Notes: generated by a model not told the origin, from the letters alone. A DNA stretch of 64,000 bases from Duganella sp. 1411 (GCF_017833525.1 NZ_JAFICD010000002.1:806001-870000), one strand, 5' to 3'; positions 28,665 to 38,288 are shown, counted from the first letter of the stretch. Program-made: numbers and translations.

Positions 28665-30263
28665 TCAGTTCAGGTCGGGATAGCGCTCCAGCAGCGCGCT
28701 GGTGACGCCGTTGGTCCAGCCGAAGCCGTCCTGGGTGGGATACTCGCCACCGCCGCCGCTCTTGCGCTCCTCGACGTCGTACTTTTCCAGCAGCTTGCCG
28801 GTCTCGGCCCAGGTGCGGCCCACGGTGCCGACCCAGCGGCGGGCGATCTCGTGGGCGAGCTCCTTGTGGCCGTAGCGGGCCAGGCCGTCGACGGCGATCC
28901 ATTGCAGCGGCGCCCAGCCGTTCGGCGCATCCCACTGCTGGCCGGTGCGCACCAGCGTCGTGCGCAGGCCGCCTTCCGCCAGCAGCCCGGTTTTGGTGGC
29001 GGCGGCGACGGCGTCGGCCTGCGCCTGCGTCGCCATGCCCACCCACAGCGGATACAGCGTGGCGGCGCTGCGCACCTTGGTCGGCGCGTTGTCGCGCAGG
29101 TCGAAGTCCGCGTACCGCTGTTCGGCCGCCAGCCACAGATATTTTTGCACGGCGGCCGCCCGCGCAGCCTTCGCGCGCCGGAATTGCGCCGCGCAGGCGC
29201 TGTCGCCGGCGGCCTTGCAGCGTCGTTCGATCTCCCCTTCCAGCTGGTACATCAGGCTGTTGAGGTCGACCGGAATGACCGTGGTGGTGTGGATGGTGGC
29301 CAGGCGCGCGGGATCGTCCAGCCAGCGCGACGAGAAGTCCCAGCCGCTCTCGGCCGCCGCGCGCAGGTCGCGGTAGACCTCGGGCGCGGCACGCCGGGCC
29401 TCGCGCGCGGTGGCCGCGTCCTCGCCCAGGGCTTCGTCGCGCGGCGTGTCCTTGGCGTCCCAGTAGCGGTTCAGCAGCGTGCCATCGGCCAGGCGCGCCA
29501 CCCGCTCGCAGGCGCCGGCGCCGGTCTTCGGCAAACATCCGCTGCCGCGCATCCAGAACGCGTGCTCGGTCTTGAGGGCGGCCAGCACGCCGGCGTCATC
29601 GGCGCGGTCGCCCAGCGGCTTGATCTGGGTCATCGCGGCGAAGAACGGCGGTTGCGAACGGCTCAGATAATAGCTGCGGGTGCCGTTCGGAATGAAGCCG
29701 TAGCGCTCGATCAAGCTTTTAAAATCGACGATCATCGAATCGACCAGGTCGCCGCGGTGATCGGCCTTCAGGCCCAGCATCGTGAAGTAGGAATCCCAAT
29801 AATAAATCTCGCGGAAACGCCCGCCGGGGACCACGTAATTGGCCGGCAGCGCCAGCGCCGACGACCATCGGGGCGGATCGAGCGGCGGACGCGTCAGCAC
29901 CGGCCACAGCGAGGCGATGTGCTGGCGCAGCGTGACGGTGGCCGGCGCCGGCAGCGAAAAGTGGCGCTCGACGAAGGCTTTCAGCGCGGCGCCGTCGGCG
30001 GGCTGTTCGCGCCGGTACCGCGCGAGGATGGTTTGCGGATCTTCTTTCGCGACGGCGTCGGCGAAGGTTTTGGCGTCGGGATAGATGCGCGCCGCCTGCA
30101 CCGCCTCGAACAGGGGGCCGAACATCTCGTGCGGCGTGGCGGCGCCGCTGTGGCGCGCCGGCGCCGCGCGTTGCGCCATGGCCGGCCAGGCGCTGGCCAG
30201 CAGCACGCCGGCCAGCAATCCCGCGTTGAGCGCGCACGACAGACGGATATGAACACCTTGCAT
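28665..30263 (-). CDS. treA: Periplasmic trehalase (GH37)
   Basis: 532 residues with a signal peptide (NAGLLAGVLLASAWPAMA). Both trehalase signatures are present: PGGRFREIYYWDSYF (about 156-170) and QWDAPNGWAPLQW near 450. It hydrolyses trehalose to two glucoses in the periplasm. The TreA assignment rests on the signal peptide. It is divergent from the radical SAM gene, with 194 bp between them. Confidence 0.95.
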   Translation of the reverse strand: MQGVHIRLSCALNAGLLAGVLLASAWPAMAQRAAPARHSGAATPHEMFGPLFEAVQAARIYPDAKTFADAVAKEDPQTILARYRREQPADGAALKAFVERHFSLPAPATVTLRQHIASLWPVLTRPPLDPPRWSSALALPANYVVPGGRFREIYYWDSYFTMLGLKADHRGDLVDSMIVDFKSLIERYGFIPNGTRSYYLSRSQPPFFAAMTQIKPLGDRADDAGVLAALKTEHAFWMRGSGCLPKTGAGACERVARLADGTLLNRYWDAKDTPRDEALGEDAATAREARRAAPEVYRDLRAAAESGWDFSSRWLDDPARLATIHTTTVIPVDLNSLMYQLEGEIERRCKAAGDSACAAQFRRAKAARAAAVQKYLWLAAEQRYADFDLRDNAPTKVRSAATLYPLWVGMATQAQADAVAAATKTGLLAEGGLRTTLVRTGQQWDAPNGWAPLQWIAVDGLARYGHKELAHEIARRWVGTVGRTWAETGKLLEKYDVEERKSGGGGEYPTQDGFGWTNGVTSALLERYPDLN

Positions 30264-30362
30264 AATTTCCCCTCCATTTGCGGCGCTATGCTACGCGATC
30301 CGGGCAGGATGCGACGCCAGCGTGGGACGCAGCCCCCGTGACCGGCCGGCATTGTTTTAAAT

Positions 30363-30390
30363 TTGACAGCGTTGCGGTTTATGCTACAGT
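30363..30390 (+). promoter_or_regulatory. Sigma-70 type promoter of the radical SAM gene
   Basis: TTGACA (30363-30368), a 16 bp spacer and TACAGT (30385-30390) preceded by an extended -10 TGC. It is 67 bp upstream of the radical SAM start, in a locally AT-rich stretch. Confidence 0.6.
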
Positions 30391-30457
30391 AATCACCCGC
30401 CTCGGCTGAACACCTTGCGCCACTCGCCTTTGCAACATCGCCGAAAGAACGCAAGAC

Positions 30458-31426
30458 ATGACCATCCGCGCAGTCATCGAAGAAATGCTCAGCACTACGC
30501 CCATCCGCGTCGGCCAGTTCGACCTGAATGGAAAATGCAACGCGAAATGCTGGTATTGCCCCGTCAAATACGAAGACAATCCGAAGGCGTTTCAGCATCA
30601 AGTGTCGGTGGCCGACGCCAACACCATCCTGCGCCGCCTGCGCGAATCGGCCCATGTCAGCCCGGACATGAAACTGATGTACACCTGCCATTACAACGAG
30701 GCCTTGCTGCACAAGGATCTGGAGGGGATACTGGCGGCGTTCCGCACCCATGGCATGACCACCAGCCTGCTGTCCAACGGCACGCCGCTGACGCCGGAAA
30801 AAGCCGACATCCTGACCCGCTACCACGACGTCGCCAAATCCGTTTTACTGAACATCCCCGCCTTCGAGCCCCAGGATTGGTCGAAAAAAGCCGGCATGCA
30901 CGTCCGGCTGCATCAAAACCTGATGCGCAACCTGCGCTACGTGCACGATCAAACCGACTTGCCGCTGTCGATACAAATCAATTCGGTGACCGACCTGCAG
31001 GCGGCCTCGCTGGGCGCGGCGGGCATCCTGACGTCCAAAAGCGAGGCGGACAAGATTTCCCTGCAGTTCAAGCACGAGTTTCCGAGATTTAATATCCGCG
31101 CCCTCGACAGCCTGTCCAACCGGGCCGGCCTGCTGTCCAAGCACGGCGCGTTCGTCGAACCGCCCAAGTCGTCGCGGCCGGTGGTCGGCTGCGCGCACAC
31201 CAGGATCGTTCCCGGCGCTAGGATATATGGCTGGATACACATCAACTCGTCCGGCGACCTGTTTTTGTGCTGCGACGACTACCAGATGAAATACAGGTTC
31301 GGCAACCTCATCGAGACGCCGCTCGATCAATTATGGGTGTCCAAGGCCCATATCGACGCCATCGAAACCTCGTTCAACGAGCTATGCCGATCCTGCGACG
31401 CGCGCATCACCGCGCCGCCGCCGTGA
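30458..31426 (+). CDS. Radical SAM/SPASM-domain enzyme
   Basis: 322 residues. The radical SAM 4Fe-4S site is CNAKCWYC (C27, C31, C34), a CxxxCxxC. The C-terminal third carries further cysteines C245, C271, C272, C310 and C313, in a SPASM/twitch-like arrangement ending in LCRSCDA. Enzymes of this form often modify peptides (thioether or C-C bonds) but some act in glycan loci. It is convergent with hddC (6 bp between stops) and lies at the edge of the precursor/exporter cluster, so it may modify the peptide encoded at 43.4-43.6 kb. The role in that pathway is inferred. Confidence 0.85.
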   Translation: MTIRAVIEEMLSTTPIRVGQFDLNGKCNAKCWYCPVKYEDNPKAFQHQVSVADANTILRRLRESAHVSPDMKLMYTCHYNEALLHKDLEGILAAFRTHGMTTSLLSNGTPLTPEKADILTRYHDVAKSVLLNIPAFEPQDWSKKAGMHVRLHQNLMRNLRYVHDQTDLPLSIQINSVTDLQAASLGAAGILTSKSEADKISLQFKHEFPRFNIRALDSLSNRAGLLSKHGAFVEPPKSSRPVVGCAHTRIVPGARIYGWIHINSSGDLFLCCDDYQMKYRFGNLIETPLDQLWVSKAHIDAIETSFNELCRSCDARITAPPP

Positions 31427-31432
31427 GCGCGG

Positions 31433-32137
31433 CTAGTCGCCCCTGGCGGCGGCCCACAACGGTATCTGCGACTGGGCGCGGTCGAAGTCGGCCGGTATGC
31501 CGATGTCGATGAAATAGCCGTCCGAGATGACCACGCCGGGCAGCAACACGCCGCAGTGCGGCTGGAGGAAGTCGGTTTCGAACGAGAACGGCGACGGTGG
31601 CGCCGCCAGCAGGTGCCGCTCGGTGACGATGTAGTTGCCGGTGTTGACCAAGCCCGGGCCGGTCCCGCCTTTTTCGCTAAAGCCGGTCAGCACCTGGTCG
31701 CGCACCGTCGCCGCGCCGTACCGCGCGCAGTCGTCCACCCGGCGCAGCGCGATCGCCAGGTGGCCGGGTCGGGCGCGCTGGCGCTCGATCAACGCGCGGT
31801 AGTCGATGTCGGCCAGGGTGTCGCCGTTCATCACCAGATACGGGGTGTCCCCGCTGCCGGCCAGGGCCTGGCGGATGGCGCCGCCGGTGCCCAGGGCGCT
31901 GGCCTCCTCGCTGTACGACAGGCGCACGCCACGGTAGCCGGCGCCGAAATACTCCCGTATCGCGGCCGCCATGTAGCCGACCGACAAGGTGACGTCGACA
32001 AATCCCGCCGCCGCGAGGTGGTCGAGCAAATAGGCCAGAAACGGCCGCCCGCCGATCGGCGCCATCGGTTTGGGCAAGTCGGGCACGCGCGCGCGCAGCC
32101 GTGTTCCCGTTCCACCGGCCAGTATCAGTACTTTCAT
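31433..32137 (-). CDS. hddC: Heptose-1-phosphate guanylyltransferase-like nucleotidyltransferase (HddC)
   Basis: 234 residues from the ATG at 32137, which has GGGGAGG upstream. NTP-transferase fold: LAGGTGTRLRARVPDLPKPM opening motif, VMNGDTLADID metal site near 107, and a closing GYFIDIGIPADFDRA. It would make GDP-D-glycero-alpha-D-manno-heptose from the 1-phosphate. Together with the HddA-type kinase at 43.8 kb it gives two of the four GDP-heptose steps; the isomerase and phosphatase (GmhA, GmhB) would come from elsewhere in the genome. Another sugar-1-phosphate is possible. Last gene of the operon. Confidence 0.8.
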   Translation of the reverse strand: MKVLILAGGTGTRLRARVPDLPKPMAPIGGRPFLAYLLDHLAAAGFVDVTLSVGYMAAAIREYFGAGYRGVRLSYSEEASALGTGGAIRQALAGSGDTPYLVMNGDTLADIDYRALIERQRARPGHLAIALRRVDDCARYGAATVRDQVLTGFSEKGGTGPGLVNTGNYIVTERHLLAAPPSPFSFETDFLQPHCGVLLPGVVISDGYFIDIGIPADFDRAQSQIPLWAAARGD

Positions 32138-32168
32138 GGTCCTCCCCAAGGCCGCGCCATGGCCGCCG

Positions 32169-34253
32169 TCACAGCGGAAAACGGATTTCGCGCGCCGCCA
32201 TCCGGATGGTTTCGGCGCGGTGGGCGACCACGATCCTGGTCAGCGACATGGCCTGTATCGCCGCGTTGACGGCGCGCTCGCGCTGGCCGTCCAAATGGCT
32301 GGTGGCCTCGTCCAGGAAAAGCAGCCGCGGGCGCCGGTACAGGGCGCGCGCGATCAGGATGCGTTGCCGCTGTCCGCCCGACACCAGGCCGCCCATGTCG
32401 CCGATCAGCGTTTCATATCCCATCGGCATGCGCTCGATGTCGTCGTGGATGTCGGCCATCCTGGCGGCCCGCACCACCTCGGCGTGGTCGGCGCCGTCGC
32501 TGAAAAAATGGATGTTGTCGGCGATCGAGCCGGCAAACAGCTTGTCTTCCTGCATCACCGAGCCGATCGCTGCACGCCAGGTTTTCAAGCCCAGTTCGCG
32601 CAAGGGTATGCCGTCGATCAACACCTCGCCCTGGTCCGGTTGCAGCAATCCCAGCATCACCTTCACCAGCGTGGTCTTGCCGCAGCCGGAGGGGCCGGTG
32701 ATGGCCACGAACTCGCCCGCCTCGATGCGCAAGTTGACGCCGCTAAACACCGGCGGCTCGGCCGGCGAATAGCGGTAAGCGACGTTGACCAATTCGATCG
32801 TGGGCGCCCACGGCGTGGCCGGCGCGCGGGTGCCGCCGTCGACCTGTTCGGCCGGGCTCAGGGCGATGTCGCCGACCCGCTCGCGATGCAGGCTCAGCAT
32901 GGCGTAGTCGGCGACCTTTTCCACCAGGCTGCCCAGCCGGGCGACGAACTGCAGCTTGTAGGCGATAAAGGCGAACAACATGCCGACGGAAAAATCGGCG
33001 TCGATAACCGCTTGCGCGCCGACCACCACCACCAGGATGTTTTCCGCGCCGAACAACAGCGTATTGGCCATCTGGTAAAACAAGGTGGCGCGCTGCGTGC
33101 GCAAACCGGCGTTGGACGTGGCCACCGCGTGGTTGAGCCACGATTCCTCGCGCGCCTGTTCCTGTCCGAACAGCTTGACGCTCTGGATGCCGCGCACCGA
33201 TTCCAGGAAGTGGCTTTGCTGCCTGGCCGCGCACACGATTTGTTCCTGCGACGCCGCGCGGTAGGTCCGGTACAGCGCCACCCGCAACGCGACGTAGACC
33301 AGCGCCGCGCCCACCACGATCAGCGACAGCCGGGCGTTGGTGTAGAACATCATCGACAGCGTGATGACCGTCATGGCGCCGTCCAGGATGGCCGCCAGAA
33401 AGCCGCTGGTCAGCGTGCGCTGGATGGTGTTCAACGAGTCGAAGCGGGAGACGATATCGCCCAGGTGGCGCCGCTCGAAAAACTCGATCGGCAGGCGCAT
33501 CAGGTGATGAAACAGGTTGCCGCCCAGGCGCAGGTTGACGTGCGTTCCCAAATAGGTCATGAGCCAGGAGCGCGATGCCGACATCAGCACCTGCGCCAGC
33601 AACAGCAGGAAAAACGCCTGCCCCAGCTGGACCACCAGCGCCTTGTCGCGCGTGACGATGGCGTGGTCGACCACCCACTGCACGAACAGCGGGGTCAGCA
33701 CGCCGAGCATTTCGAGCGCGACCGACAAGCCCACGACCTGCAGCACATGCTTGCCCATCGAGGGCATCTTGCCCAGCAGCTCCCTGAAGCGGACCGTGCG
33801 GACGGCGCTTTGCGGCGCGAACCGCGCCAGCGGCCGCAGTTCGAGGGCGATGCCGGTGAAATGCTCCGACGCTTCCGCCATCGACAGCCAGTAGCGGCCG
33901 CGGGCGGGGTCGAGAATTTCCACCCGGCCGGCCTCGACCCTGGCCAACACCACGAAATGGTTGAAGTCCCAATGCAGGATGGCCGGCGTCACCAGCAGGT
34001 CCAGCGCCGCCAGATTGAGTTTGACGGCGCGCGCCGACAGTTGCAGATGCTCGGCGATATCCATCAGCTCCGGCAGCCGCGAACCCTTGGCCGACGGGGA
34101 AAACCGCCGCCGCAGCGAACCGAGGTCGATCTCGTAACCGTGGCTGCCGGCCACCATCGCCAGGCAGCTGATGCCGCACTCGGCCGCCTCCGACTGCAGG
34201 ATCAGCCGTGGCGCCCGCCGCCTGTTCGCGCGCAAAAAACGCCCCAGCCTCAT
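32169..34253 (-). CDS. C39 peptidase-containing ABC exporter (bacteriocin type)
   Basis: 694 residues. N-terminal C39 protease with its oxyanion Q20, catalytic C26 (AAECGISCLAM), H99 (NHFVVLARV) and D115 (ILDPARG). A six-helix membrane domain follows (about 165-460), then an ATPase with Walker A GPSGCGKTTL (about 515), signature LVSGGQRQRI (about 622) and LLFLDEATSHLD. These exporters cut the leader after a double glycine while exporting the peptide, and the precursor at 43436-43621 has that site. The start ATG overlaps the stop of the fusion-protein gene (ATGA). The longer open frame to 36284 runs over the receptor gene and is discarded. Confidence 0.95.
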   Translation of the reverse strand: MRLGRFLRANRRRAPRLILQSEAAECGISCLAMVAGSHGYEIDLGSLRRRFSPSAKGSRLPELMDIAEHLQLSARAVKLNLAALDLLVTPAILHWDFNHFVVLARVEAGRVEILDPARGRYWLSMAEASEHFTGIALELRPLARFAPQSAVRTVRFRELLGKMPSMGKHVLQVVGLSVALEMLGVLTPLFVQWVVDHAIVTRDKALVVQLGQAFFLLLLAQVLMSASRSWLMTYLGTHVNLRLGGNLFHHLMRLPIEFFERRHLGDIVSRFDSLNTIQRTLTSGFLAAILDGAMTVITLSMMFYTNARLSLIVVGAALVYVALRVALYRTYRAASQEQIVCAARQQSHFLESVRGIQSVKLFGQEQAREESWLNHAVATSNAGLRTQRATLFYQMANTLLFGAENILVVVVGAQAVIDADFSVGMLFAFIAYKLQFVARLGSLVEKVADYAMLSLHRERVGDIALSPAEQVDGGTRAPATPWAPTIELVNVAYRYSPAEPPVFSGVNLRIEAGEFVAITGPSGCGKTTLVKVMLGLLQPDQGEVLIDGIPLRELGLKTWRAAIGSVMQEDKLFAGSIADNIHFFSDGADHAEVVRAARMADIHDDIERMPMGYETLIGDMGGLVSGGQRQRILIARALYRRPRLLFLDEATSHLDGQRERAVNAAIQAMSLTRIVVAHRAETIRMAAREIRFPL

Positions 34254-34705
34254 CGCTGCTGGCCGCCCTGCTGGCCGCCCTGCTGCCGCCAGCGCGCCAG
34301 CATCCACGCGCCCAGGCTGCGCTCGCCGGAAACCATCCGCAGCCGCAACTGGGCGCCGCCGTCCGCGCCCGGGCGCACGGCGGCGATGGTGACCTGCAGC
34401 TGGCGCGCCGGCGCGCCGGCGGCGTCGACGATCAGCGTGGCGCGCTGCCCGGCGCGCAAGCCGGGATCGGCATGCGCCAGCGCCACCAGCACGCCGTCGC
34501 CGTCGCCGGCGGCGGCCACCGCCGCCGGCCCGATGCGCGCCGCCGCCGGAGCGTCGGCCAGGAACAGCATGGCCAGCAGCGCCGCCAGCGCCAGGCCGGC
34601 CGCCGCCAGCGCGCCCTTGAACGCGTAGGGCCGCAGGTGCAACATCTGGCCGTAGTGCCGGCTGCGGCGCGCGCTGCGCGCCTGTTCGCGATATAAGCCC
34701 GCCAT
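34250..34705 (-). CDS. Miniature HlyD-type membrane fusion protein
   Basis: 151 residues, against the usual 350-450. One membrane anchor (KGALAAAGLALAALLAMLFL, about 29-48) leads to a short beta region (LAHADPGLRAGQRATLIVDA and following) like the membrane-proximal domain of HlyD adaptors. The lipoyl and coiled-coil hairpin domains are missing. Position directly before the exporter, with ATGA overlap, indicates a partner in export. Whether it is a natural short form or a truncated one cannot be decided; the frame is intact. Confidence 0.7.
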   Translation of the reverse strand: MAGLYREQARSARRSRHYGQMLHLRPYAFKGALAAAGLALAALLAMLFLADAPAAARIGPAAVAAAGDGDGVLVALAHADPGLRAGQRATLIVDAAGAPARQLQVTIAAVRPGADGGAQLRLRMVSGERSLGAWMLARWRQQGGQQGGQQR

Positions 34706-34708
34706 CGT

Positions 34709-36910
34709 CTAGTATTTGATTTCCAGGGTGATTTTGGCGACCACGTTGGTCGGCGAGACGGTGGTGCGCCGCTGCGTCAATTGGTCGCTCGAGAAGCTGG
34801 TGGCCTTGACCGCGTCCTGGTGCAGCACGTTGGAGGCGCCCAGCCGCAACCGCGTCGCGGCATCGATCTTCCACAGCGCATAGACGTCGAGCGTGCGCAC
34901 ATTGGCGTCGTAGGCCCGCTGATAGGGGCTCAGCCGCACGGTGCCGTTCTTCACATAGCCCAGGCTGGCGCCGGCCGTCAACGGCAGCCCGCGCAAGGCG
35001 TAGTCGAGGCCGACGTTGGCCGACAACGGCGCCTGGCGGCCGATCCGGTTGTCCGGCCCCGGCACGGCGTCGACCGTGGACCAGACGCGCGTCAGGTTGG
35101 CGCGCAGATCGACCGCGGGCATGCCGGCGACCAGTTGCGACAGCTTCAGCTTGCCCTCCAGCTCGATCCCGCGCGAAAAGGCGCGGCCGACGTTGCGCGG
35201 CGCCGCCACCCAGCGCCCGTCCACCAGGCTCTCCTGCACCACGCTGTAATCGGCGATGCGCCGCGCGAAGACGTTGGCGCTGAACATGCCGTCGCCGGCG
35301 AGGTAGTGCTCGTACGCCGCGTCCAGGCCCAGCGCCGTCTCCGGTTTCAGGTTCGGATTGCCGGTGGTGTCCGGCGTGGTCACCGTGTTCACGTTCGACA
35401 GCGTGCGCCCGGCGATCAGGCTGGCCGTGTCGGGCATGCGCCAGGTGCGCGCCAGCCCCAGCCTGAATTGATCCTTGGACCCGGGCACGCGCCAGCGGTT
35501 TTGCACGACCGGACTCAACACCTTCTGCGTGGTTTCGACGTTCACGCCGGCATTGCTGGCGCTCAACAGGTCCACCTGCTCCCAGCGCAGGCCCAGCGTC
35601 ATCGACCAGTTGCCGCTCACTTCCCACTCGTCTTGCGCGTACGCGGCGTAACGCTTGATGCGGACGTGGAACGCCGATCCCGTCCCGCCCAGCTGGTCGA
35701 CCGCGTCGATCAGGTTGACGCGCGTTTCGTCGCTGCCGTCGCGCTGGAACTCGGCGCCGCTGACGAGCGCGTGGCGCGCCGACAGCGTAGTGTTGAGCTT
35801 GACCGAGGCCAGCCGGCCATCGCTGTCGGCGTCGGCGCGCAAGTTCTGGACCCGGCCCTCGTCGTAAAAATCGATCTGGCTGCCGCTGCGCTTGCGCGAC
35901 GTGGTGCCGCCCAGCTTGAGCTCCAGGCGGCTGGCCTGGCCCAGCTTGCGCAGCCAGTTCAGATTGGCGCGGGCGGTGCTGTTCTCGCCCTGGCTGGCAT
36001 AGGTGTCGTTGGCGAACCCGGTGGCCGGCCCCCGCACGAAGGTGGTGGCGTCGAAGCCGTTGCTGTCGTAACGGGTTTTGCTGATGAAGCCTTGCACGCC
36101 GAGCGACTCGTCGGCGTCGAATTTCCAGGTCGCCCGCGGCGCCAGGCTGGCGCTCCAGCCGCGGTCGTGGTTGTATTGCCTCAGGATGCGCGACAGCGCG
36201 CCGCCGTCCGCTTCCACGCCCTCGGTGTCGGTCAGGTTGTGCTCGTCGCCGTTCTGCCGCCGCACCGAGCCCGTCACCAGCCACGCCAGCTTGCCCTGGG
36301 TGTCGCCCAATGTCGCCGACGCGAACGGCTTGACCCGTCCCTGGTCCTGGTTCAGTCCGGCGTTCATTTGCCGCTGGCGCTTGCTGCCGGTCTTTTTCAA
36401 CAGGATATTGATGGTGCCGGCGATCGCCTGCATGCCCAGCTCGGCGCTGGGCACCGGCAGGATGTCGATGCGATCGACCATGTCGGGCGATAAATTATCC
36501 AGGGAAAAATTCGGCGGCGCCGTCTCGCCGTTGACCAGCAGGCGCACATAGCCGGCCCCCAGGCCGCGCATGCCGATCTCGCCGCCTTTCCTGCCGGGCA
36601 CGCCGTTGACGACGATGCCGGGTTGGCGGCGCAGCACGTCGAGCACGCTCGCGTCGCCGAAGCGGGTCAGCTCGGCCGCGCCGATCGAGCGCGCCATCGC
36701 CACCGACTCGCGGCGCCCGTCCGTCAGCGTGGCGTTGACCTCCACCGTGGCCATCGGCTGGTCGGCGGCGGCCGCGTCGCTGGCCGGCGCGGCCTGGACC
36801 GGCGCGGCCGGCGCCGGGGCGGCCGGGCCCTGCTCCGCCGCCTGCAGCCGCCCGCACAAGGCGAGCAGCGCCAGCAGCGGCGGCGACACATATTTCGGCA
36901 CTCTATTCAT
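34709..36910 (-). CDS. TonB-dependent outer-membrane receptor
   Basis: 733 residues. Signal peptide (PPLLALLALCGRLQA) followed by an Ala/Pro linker, a plug domain (about 50-170, with SVLDVLRRQPGIVVNGVPGR and GLGAGYVRLLVNGE) and a 22-strand-type barrel ending in KITLEIKY, whose aromatic last residue is the Bam signal. ATG at 36910 has TTAGGACC upstream. Its place inside the precursor/exporter operon suggests that it moves the mature product, or a metal or nutrient bound by it, across the outer membrane. Substrate unknown. Confidence 0.92.
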   Translation of the reverse strand: MNRVPKYVSPPLLALLALCGRLQAAEQGPAAPAPAAPVQAAPASDAAAADQPMATVEVNATLTDGRRESVAMARSIGAAELTRFGDASVLDVLRRQPGIVVNGVPGRKGGEIGMRGLGAGYVRLLVNGETAPPNFSLDNLSPDMVDRIDILPVPSAELGMQAIAGTINILLKKTGSKRQRQMNAGLNQDQGRVKPFASATLGDTQGKLAWLVTGSVRRQNGDEHNLTDTEGVEADGGALSRILRQYNHDRGWSASLAPRATWKFDADESLGVQGFISKTRYDSNGFDATTFVRGPATGFANDTYASQGENSTARANLNWLRKLGQASRLELKLGGTTSRKRSGSQIDFYDEGRVQNLRADADSDGRLASVKLNTTLSARHALVSGAEFQRDGSDETRVNLIDAVDQLGGTGSAFHVRIKRYAAYAQDEWEVSGNWSMTLGLRWEQVDLLSASNAGVNVETTQKVLSPVVQNRWRVPGSKDQFRLGLARTWRMPDTASLIAGRTLSNVNTVTTPDTTGNPNLKPETALGLDAAYEHYLAGDGMFSANVFARRIADYSVVQESLVDGRWVAAPRNVGRAFSRGIELEGKLKLSQLVAGMPAVDLRANLTRVWSTVDAVPGPDNRIGRQAPLSANVGLDYALRGLPLTAGASLGYVKNGTVRLSPYQRAYDANVRTLDVYALWKIDAATRLRLGASNVLHQDAVKATSFSSDQLTQRRTTVSPTNVVAKITLEIKY

Positions 36911-36961
36911 CTTGATCGGTCCTAAGGAAAGGCGTTGCACGGAAAACAGCGGCCGGGCCGC

Positions 36962-38251
36962 CTACTGCAGCGCCACGGTGTCGATCAAATGATCGACGAT
37001 CTTGACGGCCACGTCGCTGCCGTACAGGTTGTGGCCAAGGTCGCGCCACAGCGTGTCGGCACCCCGTTCGATGCAATGCAAAATGCTCTGATACACCAGC
37101 CGCTGCTCGCTCGGCGGAATCAGCAGGTTGGTGCCGACGTCCAAAATGGTTTCCGGACGGTCCGTCGAATAGCGGCAGGTCATGCAGGGCACGCCCAGAA
37201 TGTTGGCCTCCTCCTGCAAACCGCCACTGTCGGTATAAATCGCCAGGCACTGGGGCGAGGCCAGGAAACCCAGCACGTCCAGGTAGGATGGCCACATGTC
37301 GTGGCAATGCACGCCGCTGGCCAGCAAGCGCTGCTTGAACCGTAGTTCGGGATGGCGGCGCTCGGCGAAGTTGAATTGATTGGTCAGGATGAAGATCACC
37401 GGCATCCCCTGCGACGCCAGCGCGCACAGCGCCTCGACCACGGCGTCGAGCCGCCGCGGCGCCATGTTCTCGCGCCGGTGCAGGTCGACGCGCAACCAGC
37501 GCCGCCGCCGCAGTTCGGGATACAGCGCGTCGAGCTGGCCGCCCGCCGCGCGCGCCCTGCCGTATTGGACGGCGTCGGCGCTCAGCGAGCCGCACAGCCG
37601 GATCGCCGCCGGCGCGTAGCCTTCGGCCACCAGGTTGTCGCGGTTGCGCCCTACCGGCGCCAGCAACAGCGACGACGCCACCGACGTCAAGCGGGAGTCG
37701 ACCTGTTCGGGGAACGGTTCATCGGGCGCGCCGCGCCACGCGGCGCGCGCCTGCCCCAGCACCGATGGCAGGTCGATATTCTGGCCGGGGGCGAACGGCG
37801 TCAGGCTGCGCAGGCCCGCCTCGACGTGGATCGAGCGGATCCCGCTTTGCAGATACCAGAACACCGGGAAGGTGCCGGAGGTGGACGTGTCGCCCGAGAC
37901 CACCGGCACCGGGCGCACGCTGCCGCACTTGCCGCTCAAATGCTCGTGCAAGGCCTCGGCCTGCGTGGCGAGGTTGGCCGTGCGCCCGAGGATGCTGCCG
38001 CGGATCTCCAGGAACACGTCGATTTCGTCGACATAGTCGAAGTCCTGGGCCGCGCTGGTGAGCACGGCGTCGTAGTGGTGGCCGGCGTCGATGACCAGCG
38101 CCGGCACCTGGCGCCGGCGCAGCTCGTGCACCAGCGAGGCCAGCTTGATGTAACAGGGCTTGGTCGCGATCACCAGCAGATACAGCGGGCAGCCCTGCGC
38201 GCGCGCCAGCCCGATCATGTGGTCAAGCCGGGCGGGGTTACTGATCTTCAT
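36962..38251 (-). CDS. UDP-N-acetylglucosamine 2-epimerase-like enzyme
   Basis: 429 residues. GT-B fold of the non-hydrolysing epimerase family (WecB): VSGDTSTSGTFPVFW, IHVEAGLRSLTPF near 145, VDLHRRENM near 270, and IYTDSGGLQEEANILGVP near 355. It would convert UDP-GlcNAc to UDP-ManNAc. The family's usual VHGDT reads VSGDT here and the N-terminus is longer, so the substrate may differ. The ATG at 38251 is preferred over the frame start at 38323. Confidence 0.88.
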   Translation of the reverse strand: MKISNPARLDHMIGLARAQGCPLYLLVIATKPCYIKLASLVHELRRRQVPALVIDAGHHYDAVLTSAAQDFDYVDEIDVFLEIRGSILGRTANLATQAEALHEHLSGKCGSVRPVPVVSGDTSTSGTFPVFWYLQSGIRSIHVEAGLRSLTPFAPGQNIDLPSVLGQARAAWRGAPDEPFPEQVDSRLTSVASSLLLAPVGRNRDNLVAEGYAPAAIRLCGSLSADAVQYGRARAAGGQLDALYPELRRRRWLRVDLHRRENMAPRRLDAVVEALCALASQGMPVIFILTNQFNFAERRHPELRFKQRLLASGVHCHDMWPSYLDVLGFLASPQCLAIYTDSGGLQEEANILGVPCMTCRYSTDRPETILDVGTNLLIPPSEQRLVYQSILHCIERGADTLWRDLGHNLYGSDVAVKIVDHLIDTVALQ

Positions 38252-38288
38252 TCTTTGATTCCATAAAATAGTGGCAAGGCGTGCCGCC

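Noticed and set aside
34254-36284. Extension of the exporter frame by 677 codons
   Set aside because: That part runs antiphase over the adaptor and TonB receptor genes, which have clear domains; the exporter begins at the C39 start at 34253.
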